A DNA stretch of 64,000 nt from Candidatus Rubrimentiphilum sp. (GTDB lineage Bacteria; Vulcanimicrobiota; Vulcanimicrobiia; Vulcanimicrobiales; Vulcanimicrobiaceae). The stretch lies in contig DASTDE010000001.1 in assembly GCA_035710515.1 (NCBI GenBank), positions 620,001 through 684,000 on the forward strand. Direction: 5' to 3'. Numbering within the stretch: the stretch's first letter is position 1; the number at the start of each line of letters is the position of its first letter. The notes under the pieces are model-generated. The model searched no databases, was not told the origin of the DNA, and saw only the letters and a list, made by a program, of their open reading frames with translations. The position numbers and the translations under genes were made by a program. Positions 26,357 through 34,938 of the stretch are shown here, piece by piece.

Positions 26357-27595
26357 ATGAAGATCGCCGTTTTAAAATTCGGCGGCACGAGCGTTTCGAC
26401 GCCAGAGACGCGGGGTACCGCGGTTGCGCACGTGCGCGAAGCGATCGAGCGGGGCGAATCGCCGGTGGCGGTTGTTTCCGCGATGGGCCGCGCGCCCGAA
26501 CCGTACTCGACGGATTCTTTGCTTGCGCTGGTTGACGGCGCCGGCTCCCCCGCGAATGCCGATCTCTTGCTTTCTTCCGGAGAGCTGATCGCAGCCGCGG
26601 TCTTCGCGTGCGATCTGGAACGCGAAGGCATTCCGGCCATTGCCATGAGCGGCGCACAAGCCGGCATCATTACGAACGGAAAGCACGGTGATGCGGAGAT
26701 CATTCGAGTCGAACCGCAACACGTGCGCGAAACGATTGAGGCGAAGGTCGTGCCCGTGATCGCAGGCTTTCAAGGAATCAGCGAGCGCGGCGAGATCACG
26801 ACGCTCGGCCGCGGCGGAACGGATCTTACTGCTATCGCACTCGGCCATGCGCTCGACGCCGAACGGATCGACATTTACACCGACGTCAGCGGCGCGATGA
26901 CCGCCGACCCGCGCCGCGTTGAAGGCGCGCACACGATCGACCGCGCTAGCCTGGAAGAGATGACCGAACTCGCGCAACACGGCGCGAAGATCATGCACCA
27001 CAAAGCTGCGGATTACGCGCAGCGCACGCAAACGCCATATGGCATTCGCAGCCTGAAAACCGGCGAGGGTACCGTGGTCGACGCGCGGCTTGAACCGCGG
27101 CGTCCGGTGACGGGCGTCACGGCATCCGGCCGCGTGACGTGGATTCGCGCCATCCGCGGCGACATCGAAGACCGCCAGCGCCGCATGCAATTGGAGATGC
27201 AGATGTTCGGCCGGCTCGCGGATGCGGGCATCTCGATCGACCAAGTCACGATCAATCAGGCCGGCGTGATGTTCGTCGTCGATGGCGACCGGGGTGAAGC
27301 GATCCGGAGACTGCTCGGCGATCTGAACCTCGCCGTGCGCGTGCGCGAGGCGTGCTCGAAGCTTTCGGTCGTCGGCGAGGGGATGCGTTATGAACCCGGC
27401 GTGATTCATCGCATCGTTTCCGCGCTCTCGGCCGCCAACGTCGAGATCATCCATTGCACCGACAGCAGCATCACCGTCTCGATTCTCATACCTTCGGACG
27501 ACGCCGCCCGCGCCGAGCAAGCCGTCCATGACGAATTCCACCTGGAGCGTCATCCCGAGGTATCGAGGGACCCTGAACTTGTCGAAGGGGCGTAG
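26357..27595 (+). CDS. lysC: aspartokinase
   Basis: 412 residues from ATG 26357 (MKIAVLKFGGTSVSTPE). KFGGTSV is the kinase nucleotide/substrate signature. TTLGRGGTDLTAIALG and IYTDVSGAMTADPR complete the catalytic domain (1-235). Two ACT domains follow (about 255-395), with FMVFVVDGDR-like and KLSVVGEGMRYEPGV signatures that normally give lysine/threonine feedback control. Phosphorylates aspartate, the first step of the pathway. The last 15 residues (398-412, RHPEVSRDPELVEGA) come from an interspersed repeat. It starts 7 bases after asd. Confidence 0.95.
   Translation: MKIAVLKFGGTSVSTPETRGTAVAHVREAIERGESPVAVVSAMGRAPEPYSTDSLLALVDGAGSPANADLLLSSGELIAAAVFACDLEREGIPAIAMSGAQAGIITNGKHGDAEIIRVEPQHVRETIEAKVVPVIAGFQGISERGEITTLGRGGTDLTAIALGHALDAERIDIYTDVSGAMTADPRRVEGAHTIDRASLEEMTELAQHGAKIMHHKAADYAQRTQTPYGIRSLKTGEGTVVDARLEPRRPVTGVTASGRVTWIRAIRGDIEDRQRRMQLEMQMFGRLADAGISIDQVTINQAGVMFVVDGDRGEAIRRLLGDLNLAVRVREACSKLSVVGEGMRYEPGVIHRIVSALSAANVEIIHCTDSSITVSILIPSDDAARAEQAVHDEFHLERHPEVSRDPELVEGA
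27549..27590 (+). repeat. interspersed repeat forming the lysC 3' end
   Basis: A diverged copy (GTCATCCCGAGGTATCGAGG, then CTTGTCGAAGGGG). Read in the same frame as in asd, giving HPEVSRDPELVEG before the TAG of lysC. Confidence 0.88.
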
Positions 27596-27607
27596 AAGGA
27601 ACCATTT

Positions 27608-28507
27608 ATGACTAACCTTGGTACGATTGTCACCGCGATGATTACACCGTTCGACGATCGCGGCGAAGTGAATTACCGCGAAGCCGGACGGATCGCAAGA
27701 TGGCTTGCAGAGCGCGGAAATGACGGGCTCGTGATTGCGGGCTCGACCGGCGAGGGCCAAACGCTCACGCCCGATGAGCGCGTCCGCATGTTTGCCGCGG
27801 TGAAGGAAGCGGTTGGCGACGGCGTAGCCGTGATTGCCAACGCCGGCAGCAACGATACGCGCGATTCCGTGCACGCGGTAAGGGCCGCCGAAAAGGCCGG
27901 TGCCGACGCGATCCTCGCGGTCGTACCCTATTACAACAAACCCCCGCAAAGTGGAATGATCGCGCACTTCGGCGCGATCGCGGACACCACGCGTCTGCCG
28001 ATCGTCATCTACAACATCCCGGGGCGCACCGGCGTGAATATGTTGCCGGAAACGTTGCTCGAACTCGCGCGCAGGCACAAGAACGTTGCCGGTGTGAAAG
28101 AGTCGAGCGGCGATCTCAAACAAATCGGCTTCATCCTGCGCGACCGCCAGCCCGGCTTTACCGTTTGGGCGGGCGACGATCACTTGTTTTTGCCGTGTCT
28201 AGCAATGGGCGCTGACGGCGTTGTCGGCGTGGCCTCGCACCTTTGCTCGCGCGAGTATGTTGCAATGATAGCGGCCTATCGCAACGGCGATGCGGACGAA
28301 GCCGCGCGCATCCACCGATCGCTGCTCCCGCTTATCGATGCCTTGTTTGCAACGACGAGCCCCATTCCGGTGAAATGGGCGATGAACCAGCTCGGATTTA
28401 GCGCCGGCGAATGTCGCCTGCCGCTCGACTCGATGCCCGCGGATCTGGTGCGCAATCTGCAACCGCTACTCGCGCCTTATCGCGAAGCGGCTGCCTTGTC
28501 ATCCTGA
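27608..28507 (+). CDS. dapA: 4-hydroxy-tetrahydrodipicolinate synthase
   Basis: 299 residues, standard length. AAGGA 6 bases before the ATG. The TIM-barrel motifs are clear: VTAMITPFDDRG, GSTGEGQTLTPDER, the Tyr in VVPYYNKPPQ, YNIPGRTG, and Schiff-base Lys in VAGVKESSGD. Condenses pyruvate with aspartate semialdehyde. The last residues ALSS and the TGA stop are read from an interspersed repeat (TTG TCA TCC TGA). Last gene of the dapB-asd-lysC-dapA cluster. Confidence 0.96.
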   Translation: MTNLGTIVTAMITPFDDRGEVNYREAGRIARWLAERGNDGLVIAGSTGEGQTLTPDERVRMFAAVKEAVGDGVAVIANAGSNDTRDSVHAVRAAEKAGADAILAVVPYYNKPPQSGMIAHFGAIADTTRLPIVIYNIPGRTGVNMLPETLLELARRHKNVAGVKESSGDLKQIGFILRDRQPGFTVWAGDDHLFLPCLAMGADGVVGVASHLCSREYVAMIAAYRNGDADEAARIHRSLLPLIDALFATTSPIPVKWAMNQLGFSAGECRLPLDSMPADLVRNLQPLLAPYREAAALSS

Positions 28508-28602
28508 GGTAGTAGTGTCATGGTGAGCCTGTCGGGTTGTCATCCTGAGCCCGTCGAAGGGCACCCCCGAGCAGGGCGCCGGTGGCGCCCGTGACGAGGG
28601 GC
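28498..28602 (+). repeat. cluster of interspersed repeats between dapA and wecG-like gene
   Basis: Three abutting pieces: TGTCATCCTGAGGTAG (supplies the dapA stop), TGTCATGGTGAGCCTGTCGG, then TGTCATCCTGAGCCCGTCGA with a GGCGCCGGTGGCGCC palindrome and CGTGACGAGGGGC. The last part provides a GAGGGG ribosome-binding sequence for the next gene. Confidence 0.88.
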
Positions 28603-28610
28603 GCGCAAAG

Positions 28611-29351
28611 TTGCAAATTCTAGGTTGTAAGCTCGATCCGATCGACGCCGATGAAGCGACGGATGCGATTCTGCGCTTCGCAAGAGAAGGCACGGGCGCG
28701 CAGATCGTTACGCTCGGGACGGAGATGGTGGTTTATGCGCAGCGCGATTCGCGTTATCGCGAAGTCATAAACCGCAGCGCCCTCTCGCTGTGCGATACGG
28801 TAGGACTACTCGCAGTCGCCCGTGCGCGAGGCGCGAAACTGCGCGAGCGCGTTACCGGCGTAGAATTGATCGAGCACCTCTGCGCACGCGCAGCAAGAGA
28901 AAACGTTCCGGTGTACCTACTCGGTGGTTCGCCCGGAATTGCCGATGGCGCCGCGCAGGTGCTTCGCTCTCGCTATCCGGGCTTGCAAATCGCCGGAACG
29001 CACGACGGCTATTTTTCGGACGCCGAATCGCCCGCAATCGCCGCAGCTATCCGCGCGAGCGGTGCACGCCTGCTCTTCGCTGGAATGGGTTTTCCGCGAC
29101 AAGAGTTTTGGCTGGCCGACCATTTGACGCAAACCGGCTGCGGAGCCGGGATCGGAGTCGGAGGCTCGCTCGATGTGATCAGCGGGAACGTACAACGCGC
29201 CCCCGACCGTTGGCGCAAGGCGCACGCCGAGTGGCTCTACCGCTTGGTAACGCAGCCGCATCGCTGGCGCCGCCAACTCGCGCTTCCGTATTTTGTGCTG
29301 CTCGTCGCACGCGAGGATCTACGCACGCGCTTCGCGCGGGGAAAGACGTAA
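28611..29351 (+). CDS. WecG/TagA/CpsF family glycosyltransferase (GT26)
   Basis: 246 residues, standard for GT26. Starts at TTG 28611, with GAGGGG about 12 bases upstream from the repeat. Conserved elements: IVTLGTEMVVYAQRD (VNxh-like), CDTVGLL (Asp-containing, DG-type), RVTGVELIEHLC, VYLLGGSPGIADGAA, GTHDGYF, LLFAGMGFPRQEFWL, GVGGSLDVISGNVQRAP and the C-terminal WLYRLVTQPHRWRRQ. Transfers N-acetylmannosaminyl- or related residues to a lipid-linked acceptor at the membrane. Supports a surface polysaccharide pathway together with the nucleotidyltransferase downstream. Confidence 0.93.
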   Translation: MQILGCKLDPIDADEATDAILRFAREGTGAQIVTLGTEMVVYAQRDSRYREVINRSALSLCDTVGLLAVARARGAKLRERVTGVELIEHLCARAARENVPVYLLGGSPGIADGAAQVLRSRYPGLQIAGTHDGYFSDAESPAIAAAIRASGARLLFAGMGFPRQEFWLADHLTQTGCGAGIGVGGSLDVISGNVQRAPDRWRKAHAEWLYRLVTQPHRWRRQLALPYFVLLVAREDLRTRFARGKT

Positions 29352-29352
29352 G

Positions 29353-30327
29353 ATGCGCGCGATGATCTTGGCGGGTGGCTTAAGCACGCGCCTTTATCCG
29401 CTTACCAAACAGGTGCCCAAGCCTTTGGTTCCCGTGGTTGGCGTCCCCAACGCGACGCATTTGATTCGCTACCTCGCCTCGTACGGTTTCAACGAAATCG
29501 CAATCAACGTTCACTACTTGGCCGACATGATTGTGGCGGCGCTGGGCGACGGCTCGGCGTATGGCGTGCGGCTGGAGTACCTGCACGAGAAAGAACTGCT
29601 GGGAAGTGCCGGCGCAGTGAAGCAAATGGAAGCCTTCCTAAGTGGCGACTCGTTCGTCGTCATCGGGTGTGACGACCTGACCGATATGCGTCTTGATAAC
29701 GTGGTAGCTTTCCATAAGGAGCGCAAGGCGCTCGCGACCATCGGCCTAGTGCAGCGAGAAGAAGTAGACCAGTACGGCGTCGTCGTGACGGATGGTTCGG
29801 GTAAGATTACCGGCTTTCAAGAGAAACCGGCCAAAGGCACCGAGCGAAGCAAGCTCGTGAACACCGGCATCTATGTTTTTACGCCGGAGATTTTTGGGCA
29901 TATTCCGGCTGGCAAATTTTATGACTTCGGCAAGGACGTCTTCCCCGCGCTGCAGCAGGCCGGCGCCGCGTTTTACGGCTTCGATGCGCGCGGCGCGCAT
30001 TGGCACGACATCGGCACGCCGGGCGAGTATCGGAGCGCCACCAACGACGTGCTGACGGGGAAATTACGCGTGCCCGGATTTTCAGTCGATGGAACGGTGT
30101 GGGTCGGCCCGCACGCGACCGTTGCAAAGACCGCGCACATCGATGGTCCGAGCGTCATCGGCGATCGCGTAGAAGTCGGAGAACGCGCGCGCATCGAGCG
30201 ATCGATCGTTTGGGAAGGCGCGCGGATTGGCAAAGATGCGGTTCTGCGCGATTCGATCGTCGGCATGAACTATGATGTTCCGTCCGGCACGACGCTGGAC
30301 AACGCAATCGTCGCCAACGACGCCTAA
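29353..30327 (+). CDS. sugar-1-phosphate nucleotidyltransferase
   Basis: 324 residues from ATG 29353, one base after the previous stop. AGGLSTRLYPLTKQVPKPLVPV is the nucleotide-binding loop with catalytic Lys. FVVIGCDDLTDM has the metal-binding acidic pair, and ITGFQEKPAKGTERS and VNTGIYVFTPEIF are typical. A hexapeptide-repeat beta-helix occupies about 245-324. Related to the gene at 15950 but clearly distinct. Makes an NDP-sugar (mannose or glucose) for glycan assembly with the WecG-like transferase. Confidence 0.88.
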   Translation: MRAMILAGGLSTRLYPLTKQVPKPLVPVVGVPNATHLIRYLASYGFNEIAINVHYLADMIVAALGDGSAYGVRLEYLHEKELLGSAGAVKQMEAFLSGDSFVVIGCDDLTDMRLDNVVAFHKERKALATIGLVQREEVDQYGVVVTDGSGKITGFQEKPAKGTERSKLVNTGIYVFTPEIFGHIPAGKFYDFGKDVFPALQQAGAAFYGFDARGAHWHDIGTPGEYRSATNDVLTGKLRVPGFSVDGTVWVGPHATVAKTAHIDGPSVIGDRVEVGERARIERSIVWEGARIGKDAVLRDSIVGMNYDVPSGTTLDNAIVANDA

Positions 30328-31190
30328 TGACGAACGGGTCGGGCTTACATGAAATGCTGTGTGCGTTTCGCCAAACGCACACAGTACGTACGGATGTGAT
30401 TGCCGGGCATACGTGGGACGCCATTGAATGCGGGTCCGGCGAATCCACGGTCGTGCTGCTGCCGGGCGGCGGCACCAGCGCTGAATCTGAATTCCCATTG
30501 ATTGCGGCGCTTGAGCCGCACGCTCGCGTGTTGTCAGTTGGCTGCCCGTCGACCGTGAGAACCGTCCGAGAGGCAATTGACGGACTAAAAGCGCTGCTCG
30601 ATCGCTACGGCGTGCAGACCTGCTTTCTGCTCGGGCATTCCCTCGGAGGCATTCTTGCGCAGTGCTTCGCGCTGACGTTTCCGGAGCGCGTCGACGGCTT
30701 GATACTCGCTAATGTCGCCAACTATTCGCGTTGGCGAGGAAAACTGATTAAAGCGATTGTCAGCTCGGCGCGGTATTTGCCGAGAAAAGCCGTTGTCGGG
30801 CTATTGAGTGCGCGAATCAACAGTTTGCTGAAGGGCCACGCCGATCGTGAGTTTTGGCTCGCATACTTCACCGAAGGCGAGCTCGCTCGGGTGGGTTCGG
30901 AGGGCATCGTGAATCGCGGTGCGTGCGTTGATGATGCCATCGAGCATTGGTCGTCCGCGGCCAAACCAATGAAACCTTGGGACGGACCTATCCTCATCCT
31001 GGAATCGGATAACGAGACGGGCTTTACATCGGCAGAACGCAAAGCGTTTCGTGACCACTATGCGCACGCAAAGGTCCACACGCTCTATGGAGCCGGTCAC
31101 CTCAGCAATCTGACGCGAATGGAAGAATTCAACGCAGCCGTGCTTGATTTTATCAGGCGCAGGGGTGGGCAAAAAGCGCACAGCGCGTGA
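30327..31190 (+). CDS. alpha/beta hydrolase
   Basis: 287 residues; its ATG overlaps the previous TAA by one base. VVLLPGGGTSAE is the oxyanion-side loop, FLLGHSLGGILAQ holds the nucleophile Ser in GHSLGG, PILILESDNETGF places the Asp, and YGAGHLSNLTR the His of the catalytic triad. Cytoplasmic, no signal peptide. An esterase, thioesterase or peptidase; the substrate cannot be named. Confidence 0.88.
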   Translation: MTNGSGLHEMLCAFRQTHTVRTDVIAGHTWDAIECGSGESTVVLLPGGGTSAESEFPLIAALEPHARVLSVGCPSTVRTVREAIDGLKALLDRYGVQTCFLLGHSLGGILAQCFALTFPERVDGLILANVANYSRWRGKLIKAIVSSARYLPRKAVVGLLSARINSLLKGHADREFWLAYFTEGELARVGSEGIVNRGACVDDAIEHWSSAAKPMKPWDGPILILESDNETGFTSAERKAFRDHYAHAKVHTLYGAGHLSNLTRMEEFNAAVLDFIRRRGGQKAHSA

Positions 31191-31200
31191 TTGATGTCAC

Positions 31201-31785
31201 GTGGCGTTCCGCGCAATACTCGATTTTGTCTTTCCTCCGCAATGCGGTGGATGTGAAGCGTTGGGCTCCGGCCTGTGTGAAAGATGTCTGCCAAGCGTCC
31301 CAATTATTCGTCGATGGCTCGCGTCGCTTGAGATTAGTGCGCTAGGTCGCTACGATGGCGGCTTGCGCCGCGCAATCCTTGCGTTAAAAAACGGCCGGCG
31401 CGACGTCGCGGAGGCGTTCGCTCTCCGCCTTGCGCCTTCGATCGATGCGCATAGCGCGATCGTGCCTGTGCCCACAACCGCCGCGCGCCGCCGGCAGCGC
31501 GGGTTCGACGGCTGCGAATTGATCGCGCGCCTTGCGTGCGTAGGCGGAACGCCCGTTATTCCGGGCCTGGCGCAAGTGAGGGGCGAAACCCAGCGCGGGC
31601 GTGGGCGCGACGAGCGCTTGAAAGTGCGTACGCGCTTCGTTTGGCGCGCTGAGCCGTTGCGTGGCAAGTGCATCGTGCTTCTTGACGACGTGTTAACCAC
31701 CGGCGCAACGCTCGAAGATTGCGCGGCGGTCGTGCGTGCAGCGGGCGGAATCGTCCAAAAAGGGATAGTCATCGCTACGGCGTGA
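31201..31785 (+). CDS. comF: ComF family phosphoribosyltransferase-like protein
   Basis: 194 residues from GTG 31201. A small zinc ribbon near the start (FPPQCGGCEALGSGLCERC) precedes the PRT-type domain, with RRRQRGFDGCELIA and the PRPP-loop LLDDVLTTGATLEDC. ComF proteins act in DNA uptake or processing, often as a helicase partner. No competence genes are nearby. The N-terminal zinc finger and the VLLDDVLTTGAT motif make the family assignment firm. Confidence 0.92.
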   Translation: MAFRAILDFVFPPQCGGCEALGSGLCERCLPSVPIIRRWLASLEISALGRYDGGLRRAILALKNGRRDVAEAFALRLAPSIDAHSAIVPVPTTAARRRQRGFDGCELIARLACVGGTPVIPGLAQVRGETQRGRGRDERLKVRTRFVWRAEPLRGKCIVLLDDVLTTGATLEDCAAVVRAAGGIVQKGIVIATA

Positions 31786-31795
31786 AGGCGATGGC

Positions 31796-32890
31796 GTGAC
31801 GCCGCTCGATCGCCTCTTTCTGGATCGCGCATACGAACTCGCCGAACGCGGAATCGGAAACACTTCGCCGAATCCGCCGGTCGGTGCAGTCGTCGTGCGC
31901 GACGGCGCCGTTGTAGGCGAAGGCTTCCACCACCGCGCGGGCGAGGCGCACGCCGAAGTCAACGCCATAAAGACCGCCGGAGAATCCGCACGCGGTGCGA
32001 CGCTGTATGTTTCGCTGGAACCGTGCAATCATGAAGGCCGCACGCCGCCGTGTACTGACGCAATTTCGAAGGCGGGACTCGCGCGGGTTGTAGCCGGGAC
32101 GCTCGATCCCAACCCGAAGACGAACGGCACCGGCGTAAAGCAGCTGCGCGAAAGCAATATTGCCGTTGAAGTACTCGACGAACCGCGCGCCGGAGCGATC
32201 GTCGAGCCGTTCGCGCGCGCCATTCGCTCGCACCGCCCGTACGTTTCGCTGAAACTCGCCGTCTCGATCGACGGCTTCATCGCCTCGAAGCCGGGCGTGC
32301 AGGAATGGTTAACCGGTGAGGAAGCGCGTCGGTTCGTTCGCGAGTTGCGCATTGCGCACGACGCAACGGCAGTCGGCGCCGGAACGATCCGCATTGACAA
32401 TCCGCAGCTCACCGTTCGGCCTCCGCATAAACGGTTGCGCGACTACGTGCGCGTCGTTGTTTGCGAGACCGCCCCGGTCGATCCGGCGAGCGCTGTCTTT
32501 AAGCCCGAAAAAGGTTACGAAAAGACCATCGTGCTGGCGCCCGCCGGGGCGCGTGACCGATTTGCGGCGCTTGAAAGCGTTGCCGATGTTCTGTACGCCG
32601 GCGAAGCGGACGAGGCGCAATTGAACCTGGCCGGAGCGCTGCGCGCGCTGCGCGAGCGCGGAATAACGAGCCTCTTGTGCGAAGGAGGCCCGACCATGGC
32701 CGGACACCTGCTTACGAACGGGCTCGTTGATCGTTTCTACTGGATCGTTGCGCCGCGATTTTTGCGCAGCCTAACCGCCGTGCCCGCCTTCACGAGCACG
32801 GTCACCGCGAACCTTCGCCTGCAATTCGACCGCGCCGAAATGCTCGGCGCCGATGCGCTGCTCTCCGGCACGATTCACCACAGTGTTTAG
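31796..32890 (+). CDS. ribD: bifunctional pyrimidine deaminase/reductase
   Basis: 364 residues from GTG 31796. The deaminase domain (1-145) carries the zinc site HAEVNAI and PCNHEGRTPPC. The reductase domain (about 150-360) has VSLKLAVSIDGFIA, TAVGAGTIRIDNPQLTVR and LLCEGGPTMAGHLL. Converts the GTP-derived pyrimidine to the ribityl precursor of riboflavin. ribE starts within its last 8 bases, giving a tight ribD-ribE pair. No FMN riboswitch was seen ahead of it. Confidence 0.96.
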   Translation: MTPLDRLFLDRAYELAERGIGNTSPNPPVGAVVVRDGAVVGEGFHHRAGEAHAEVNAIKTAGESARGATLYVSLEPCNHEGRTPPCTDAISKAGLARVVAGTLDPNPKTNGTGVKQLRESNIAVEVLDEPRAGAIVEPFARAIRSHRPYVSLKLAVSIDGFIASKPGVQEWLTGEEARRFVRELRIAHDATAVGAGTIRIDNPQLTVRPPHKRLRDYVRVVVCETAPVDPASAVFKPEKGYEKTIVLAPAGARDRFAALESVADVLYAGEADEAQLNLAGALRALRERGITSLLCEGGPTMAGHLLTNGLVDRFYWIVAPRFLRSLTAVPAFTSTVTANLRLQFDRAEMLGADALLSGTIHHSV

Positions 32891-33482
32891 CGGAATTATT
32901 TCGTTTCACGGCACGGTCGAAAATGTCGAACCCGTAAGTAAGGACGGCATACGGCTACGCATTCGATGCGAAAGCGCGTCCGACGAAGACGTCGAGCCGA
33001 AGGATTCGGTGGCCATCAACGGCGTCTGTCTTACGGTGACGGCAATCGATCACGACGTGATCGATTTTGACGTCGTCCCCGAAACCTTGGCGCGTTCTGC
33101 ATTACGCGATGCAAAAAAGGGCGACACAGTGAACGTCGAGTACGCCTTGCGCGTCGGCGATCGCATCGGCGGCCACTTTGTCTACGGACACGTCGACGCC
33201 GCCGCCGAAGTGATCTCGCGAATAGTTGAAGGTCAAGGCGAGCGCATGCGCATCGCGCTGCCGCCGGCGCTGCGACAGTACGTTCGCGAAAAAGGCTTCA
33301 TCGCCGTTGATGGGGTGAGCGTTACAATAGCCGCCACCGGCGATGCGTGGTTCGAAGTTGCGCTGATTCCGGAAACAATGCGCCGCACAACGCTCGGGCG
33401 CCGGGCTGCCGGAGACCGCGTCAACCTCGAGATAGATCCGCTCGCCCGCTACGTCGTGGGTCCTGAGCCGGGCGAAGGATGA
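32883..33482 (+). CDS. ribE: riboflavin synthase alpha subunit
   Basis: 199 residues from GTG 32883, which gives the canonical MFSGIISFHGTV N-terminus; the frame stays open upstream but is ribD sequence. Two homologous beta-barrels are seen, with SVAINGVCLTV and the second-half VDGVSVTIAA, plus GGHFVYGHVD. Dismutates 6,7-dimethyl-8-ribityllumazine to riboflavin. Overlaps ribD and, by 4 bases (ATGA), the thioesterase gene downstream. Confidence 0.96.
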   Translation: MFSGIISFHGTVENVEPVSKDGIRLRIRCESASDEDVEPKDSVAINGVCLTVTAIDHDVIDFDVVPETLARSALRDAKKGDTVNVEYALRVGDRIGGHFVYGHVDAAAEVISRIVEGQGERMRIALPPALRQYVREKGFIAVDGVSVTIAATGDAWFEVALIPETMRRTTLGRRAAGDRVNLEIDPLARYVVGPEPGEG

Positions 33483-33904
33483 GCCGCACATTCGAGAGTC
33501 GCGTGCTGGTGCAGTGGGCCGACGTTGATATGGCCGGCATCATGTACTTCGCGGCCTATCAGCGCGCAGTCGAACGCGCCGAGATGGATTTCTTTCGCGA
33601 GCTCGGCTTTCCGTACAACGAGGTCTTCGAAAAATACAATATCTGGTTTCCGCGCGTGCATGTCGTCGCCGATTATTACAAACCGGCGGCGATGGAAGAT
33701 TGGCTGGCGCTGCGCACGACCATCTACCATGTCGGCACCTCGTCGATAAAATGGAAGACCGCCATGCACAACGAGCGGACGGGCGAAGTTGGGGCGCAGA
33801 TGGACGTTACCGTCGTTTGCATCGATCGCGACACGCACAAGAGCCGGCCGCTGCCGCAGGATATCCGCGATGCGCTGATGGCGTGTCTGGACGAAGTCGA
33901 TTGA
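33479..33904 (+). CDS. acyl-CoA thioesterase, YbgC/4-hydroxybenzoyl-CoA type
   Basis: 141 residues, hotdog fold. The diagnostic segment VQWADVDMAGIMYFAAYQRAVERAE is present with Asp near 17, and SSIKWKTAMHNERTGEVGAQMDVTVVCID matches the core helix and sheet. Hydrolyses short-chain or aromatic acyl-CoA, or acts on a membrane-associated thioester. ATGA overlap with ribE suggests co-transcription with riboflavin genes, though no direct role in that pathway is known. Confidence 0.9.
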   Translation: MSRTFESRVLVQWADVDMAGIMYFAAYQRAVERAEMDFFRELGFPYNEVFEKYNIWFPRVHVVADYYKPAAMEDWLALRTTIYHVGTSSIKWKTAMHNERTGEVGAQMDVTVVCIDRDTHKSRPLPQDIRDALMACLDEVD

Positions 33905-33918
33905 TCGCCTCTGAAACG

Positions 33919-34938
33919 ATGCGGGCCGCGGTGTTGCTGCGACCCGGCGTCATCGAACTGCAAGACTTGCCGCGTCCGGAGCCGCCGCCCGGCGGCATGG
34001 TCGTCCGCGTGCGCACCGCGCTCACCGACGGCACCGATTTCAAAGCATTTCGCCGCGGCCACCCGCGGATGCCGATGCCGACACCGTTCGGCCACGAATT
34101 TTCCGGCGATGTTGTGGCGGTGGATGCGGCAGTCACGGCGTTCAAGCCGGGCGACGCCGTCATGTGCGTTCATACCGCGCCCGACGGCGACTGCTACTGG
34201 TGCCTGCGCGGCCAAGAGGAGCTCTGCCGCACGATCATGCCGACGATGATCCTCGGCGCATACGCGGAGTTCATTCAAATTCCGGAGCGCATCGTGAAGA
34301 AGAACTGCTATCCGAAGCCGGCAGACTTGCCGTACGCGATCGCGGCGTTCCTCGAGCCGGTGTCATGCGTCGTGCACTCGCTGGATTTGCTGAAATGCCG
34401 CCCGGACGACACGGCGCTGATCATCGGCGACGGCGGGTTCGGTTTGCTGCACGCGATGCTGCTGAAACAGCTCGGCGCAACGGTACTGCTCGCGGGCCGG
34501 CGCGAGGCGCGGCTGAAAATCGCGAGTGGGCTCGGCATCGAAACGATAAACTCGCGGCGCGAAAACGTCATGGAAGCGATCCGTGCGCGCACCCAAGAAC
34601 GCGGTGCCGATGTGGTCGTTGAATGTACCGGCCGGGAAGAAGTCTGGGAAGCCGCGCCGGATCTCGCGCGGCGAGGCGGGACGGTCTCGTTTTTCGGCGG
34701 GCTACCCGCCGATGCGAAGGCGCTCTTTACGGCCTCGCGTCTGCACTACGACGAAGTCCGGCTAATCAGCCCCTTTCATTTTACGCCGGACGCCGTTCGT
34801 CGGGCGCGTGATCTGCTCGTCGAGAGGCGTATCGACCCGACGCCGCTCATCACTGAAACTGTTCCGCTGGCGGAAATCGCCACAGTTTTTCAGCGCTTGA
34901 AAGATGGCGAAGGCATTAAGTTCGCGGTGACGCCATGA
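33919..34938 (+). CDS. zinc-type medium-chain dehydrogenase (copy 1)
   Basis: 339 residues from ATG 33919. MDR fold: FGHEFSGDVVAVDAAVTAFKPGD is the catalytic-zinc region (His in GHE), CYWCLRGQEELC supplies part of the structural-zinc Cys cluster but with fewer cysteines than usual, and IIGDGGFGLLHAMLLKQLGA is the NAD(P)-binding Rossmann start. Acts on an alcohol or sugar alcohol. It is followed, with a 4-base overlap, by a second member that shares the MRAAVL N-terminus. Confidence 0.88.
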   Translation: MRAAVLLRPGVIELQDLPRPEPPPGGMVVRVRTALTDGTDFKAFRRGHPRMPMPTPFGHEFSGDVVAVDAAVTAFKPGDAVMCVHTAPDGDCYWCLRGQEELCRTIMPTMILGAYAEFIQIPERIVKKNCYPKPADLPYAIAAFLEPVSCVVHSLDLLKCRPDDTALIIGDGGFGLLHAMLLKQLGATVLLAGRREARLKIASGLGIETINSRRENVMEAIRARTQERGADVVVECTGREEVWEAAPDLARRGGTVSFFGGLPADAKALFTASRLHYDEVRLISPFHFTPDAVRRARDLLVERRIDPTPLITETVPLAEIATVFQRLKDGEGIKFAVTP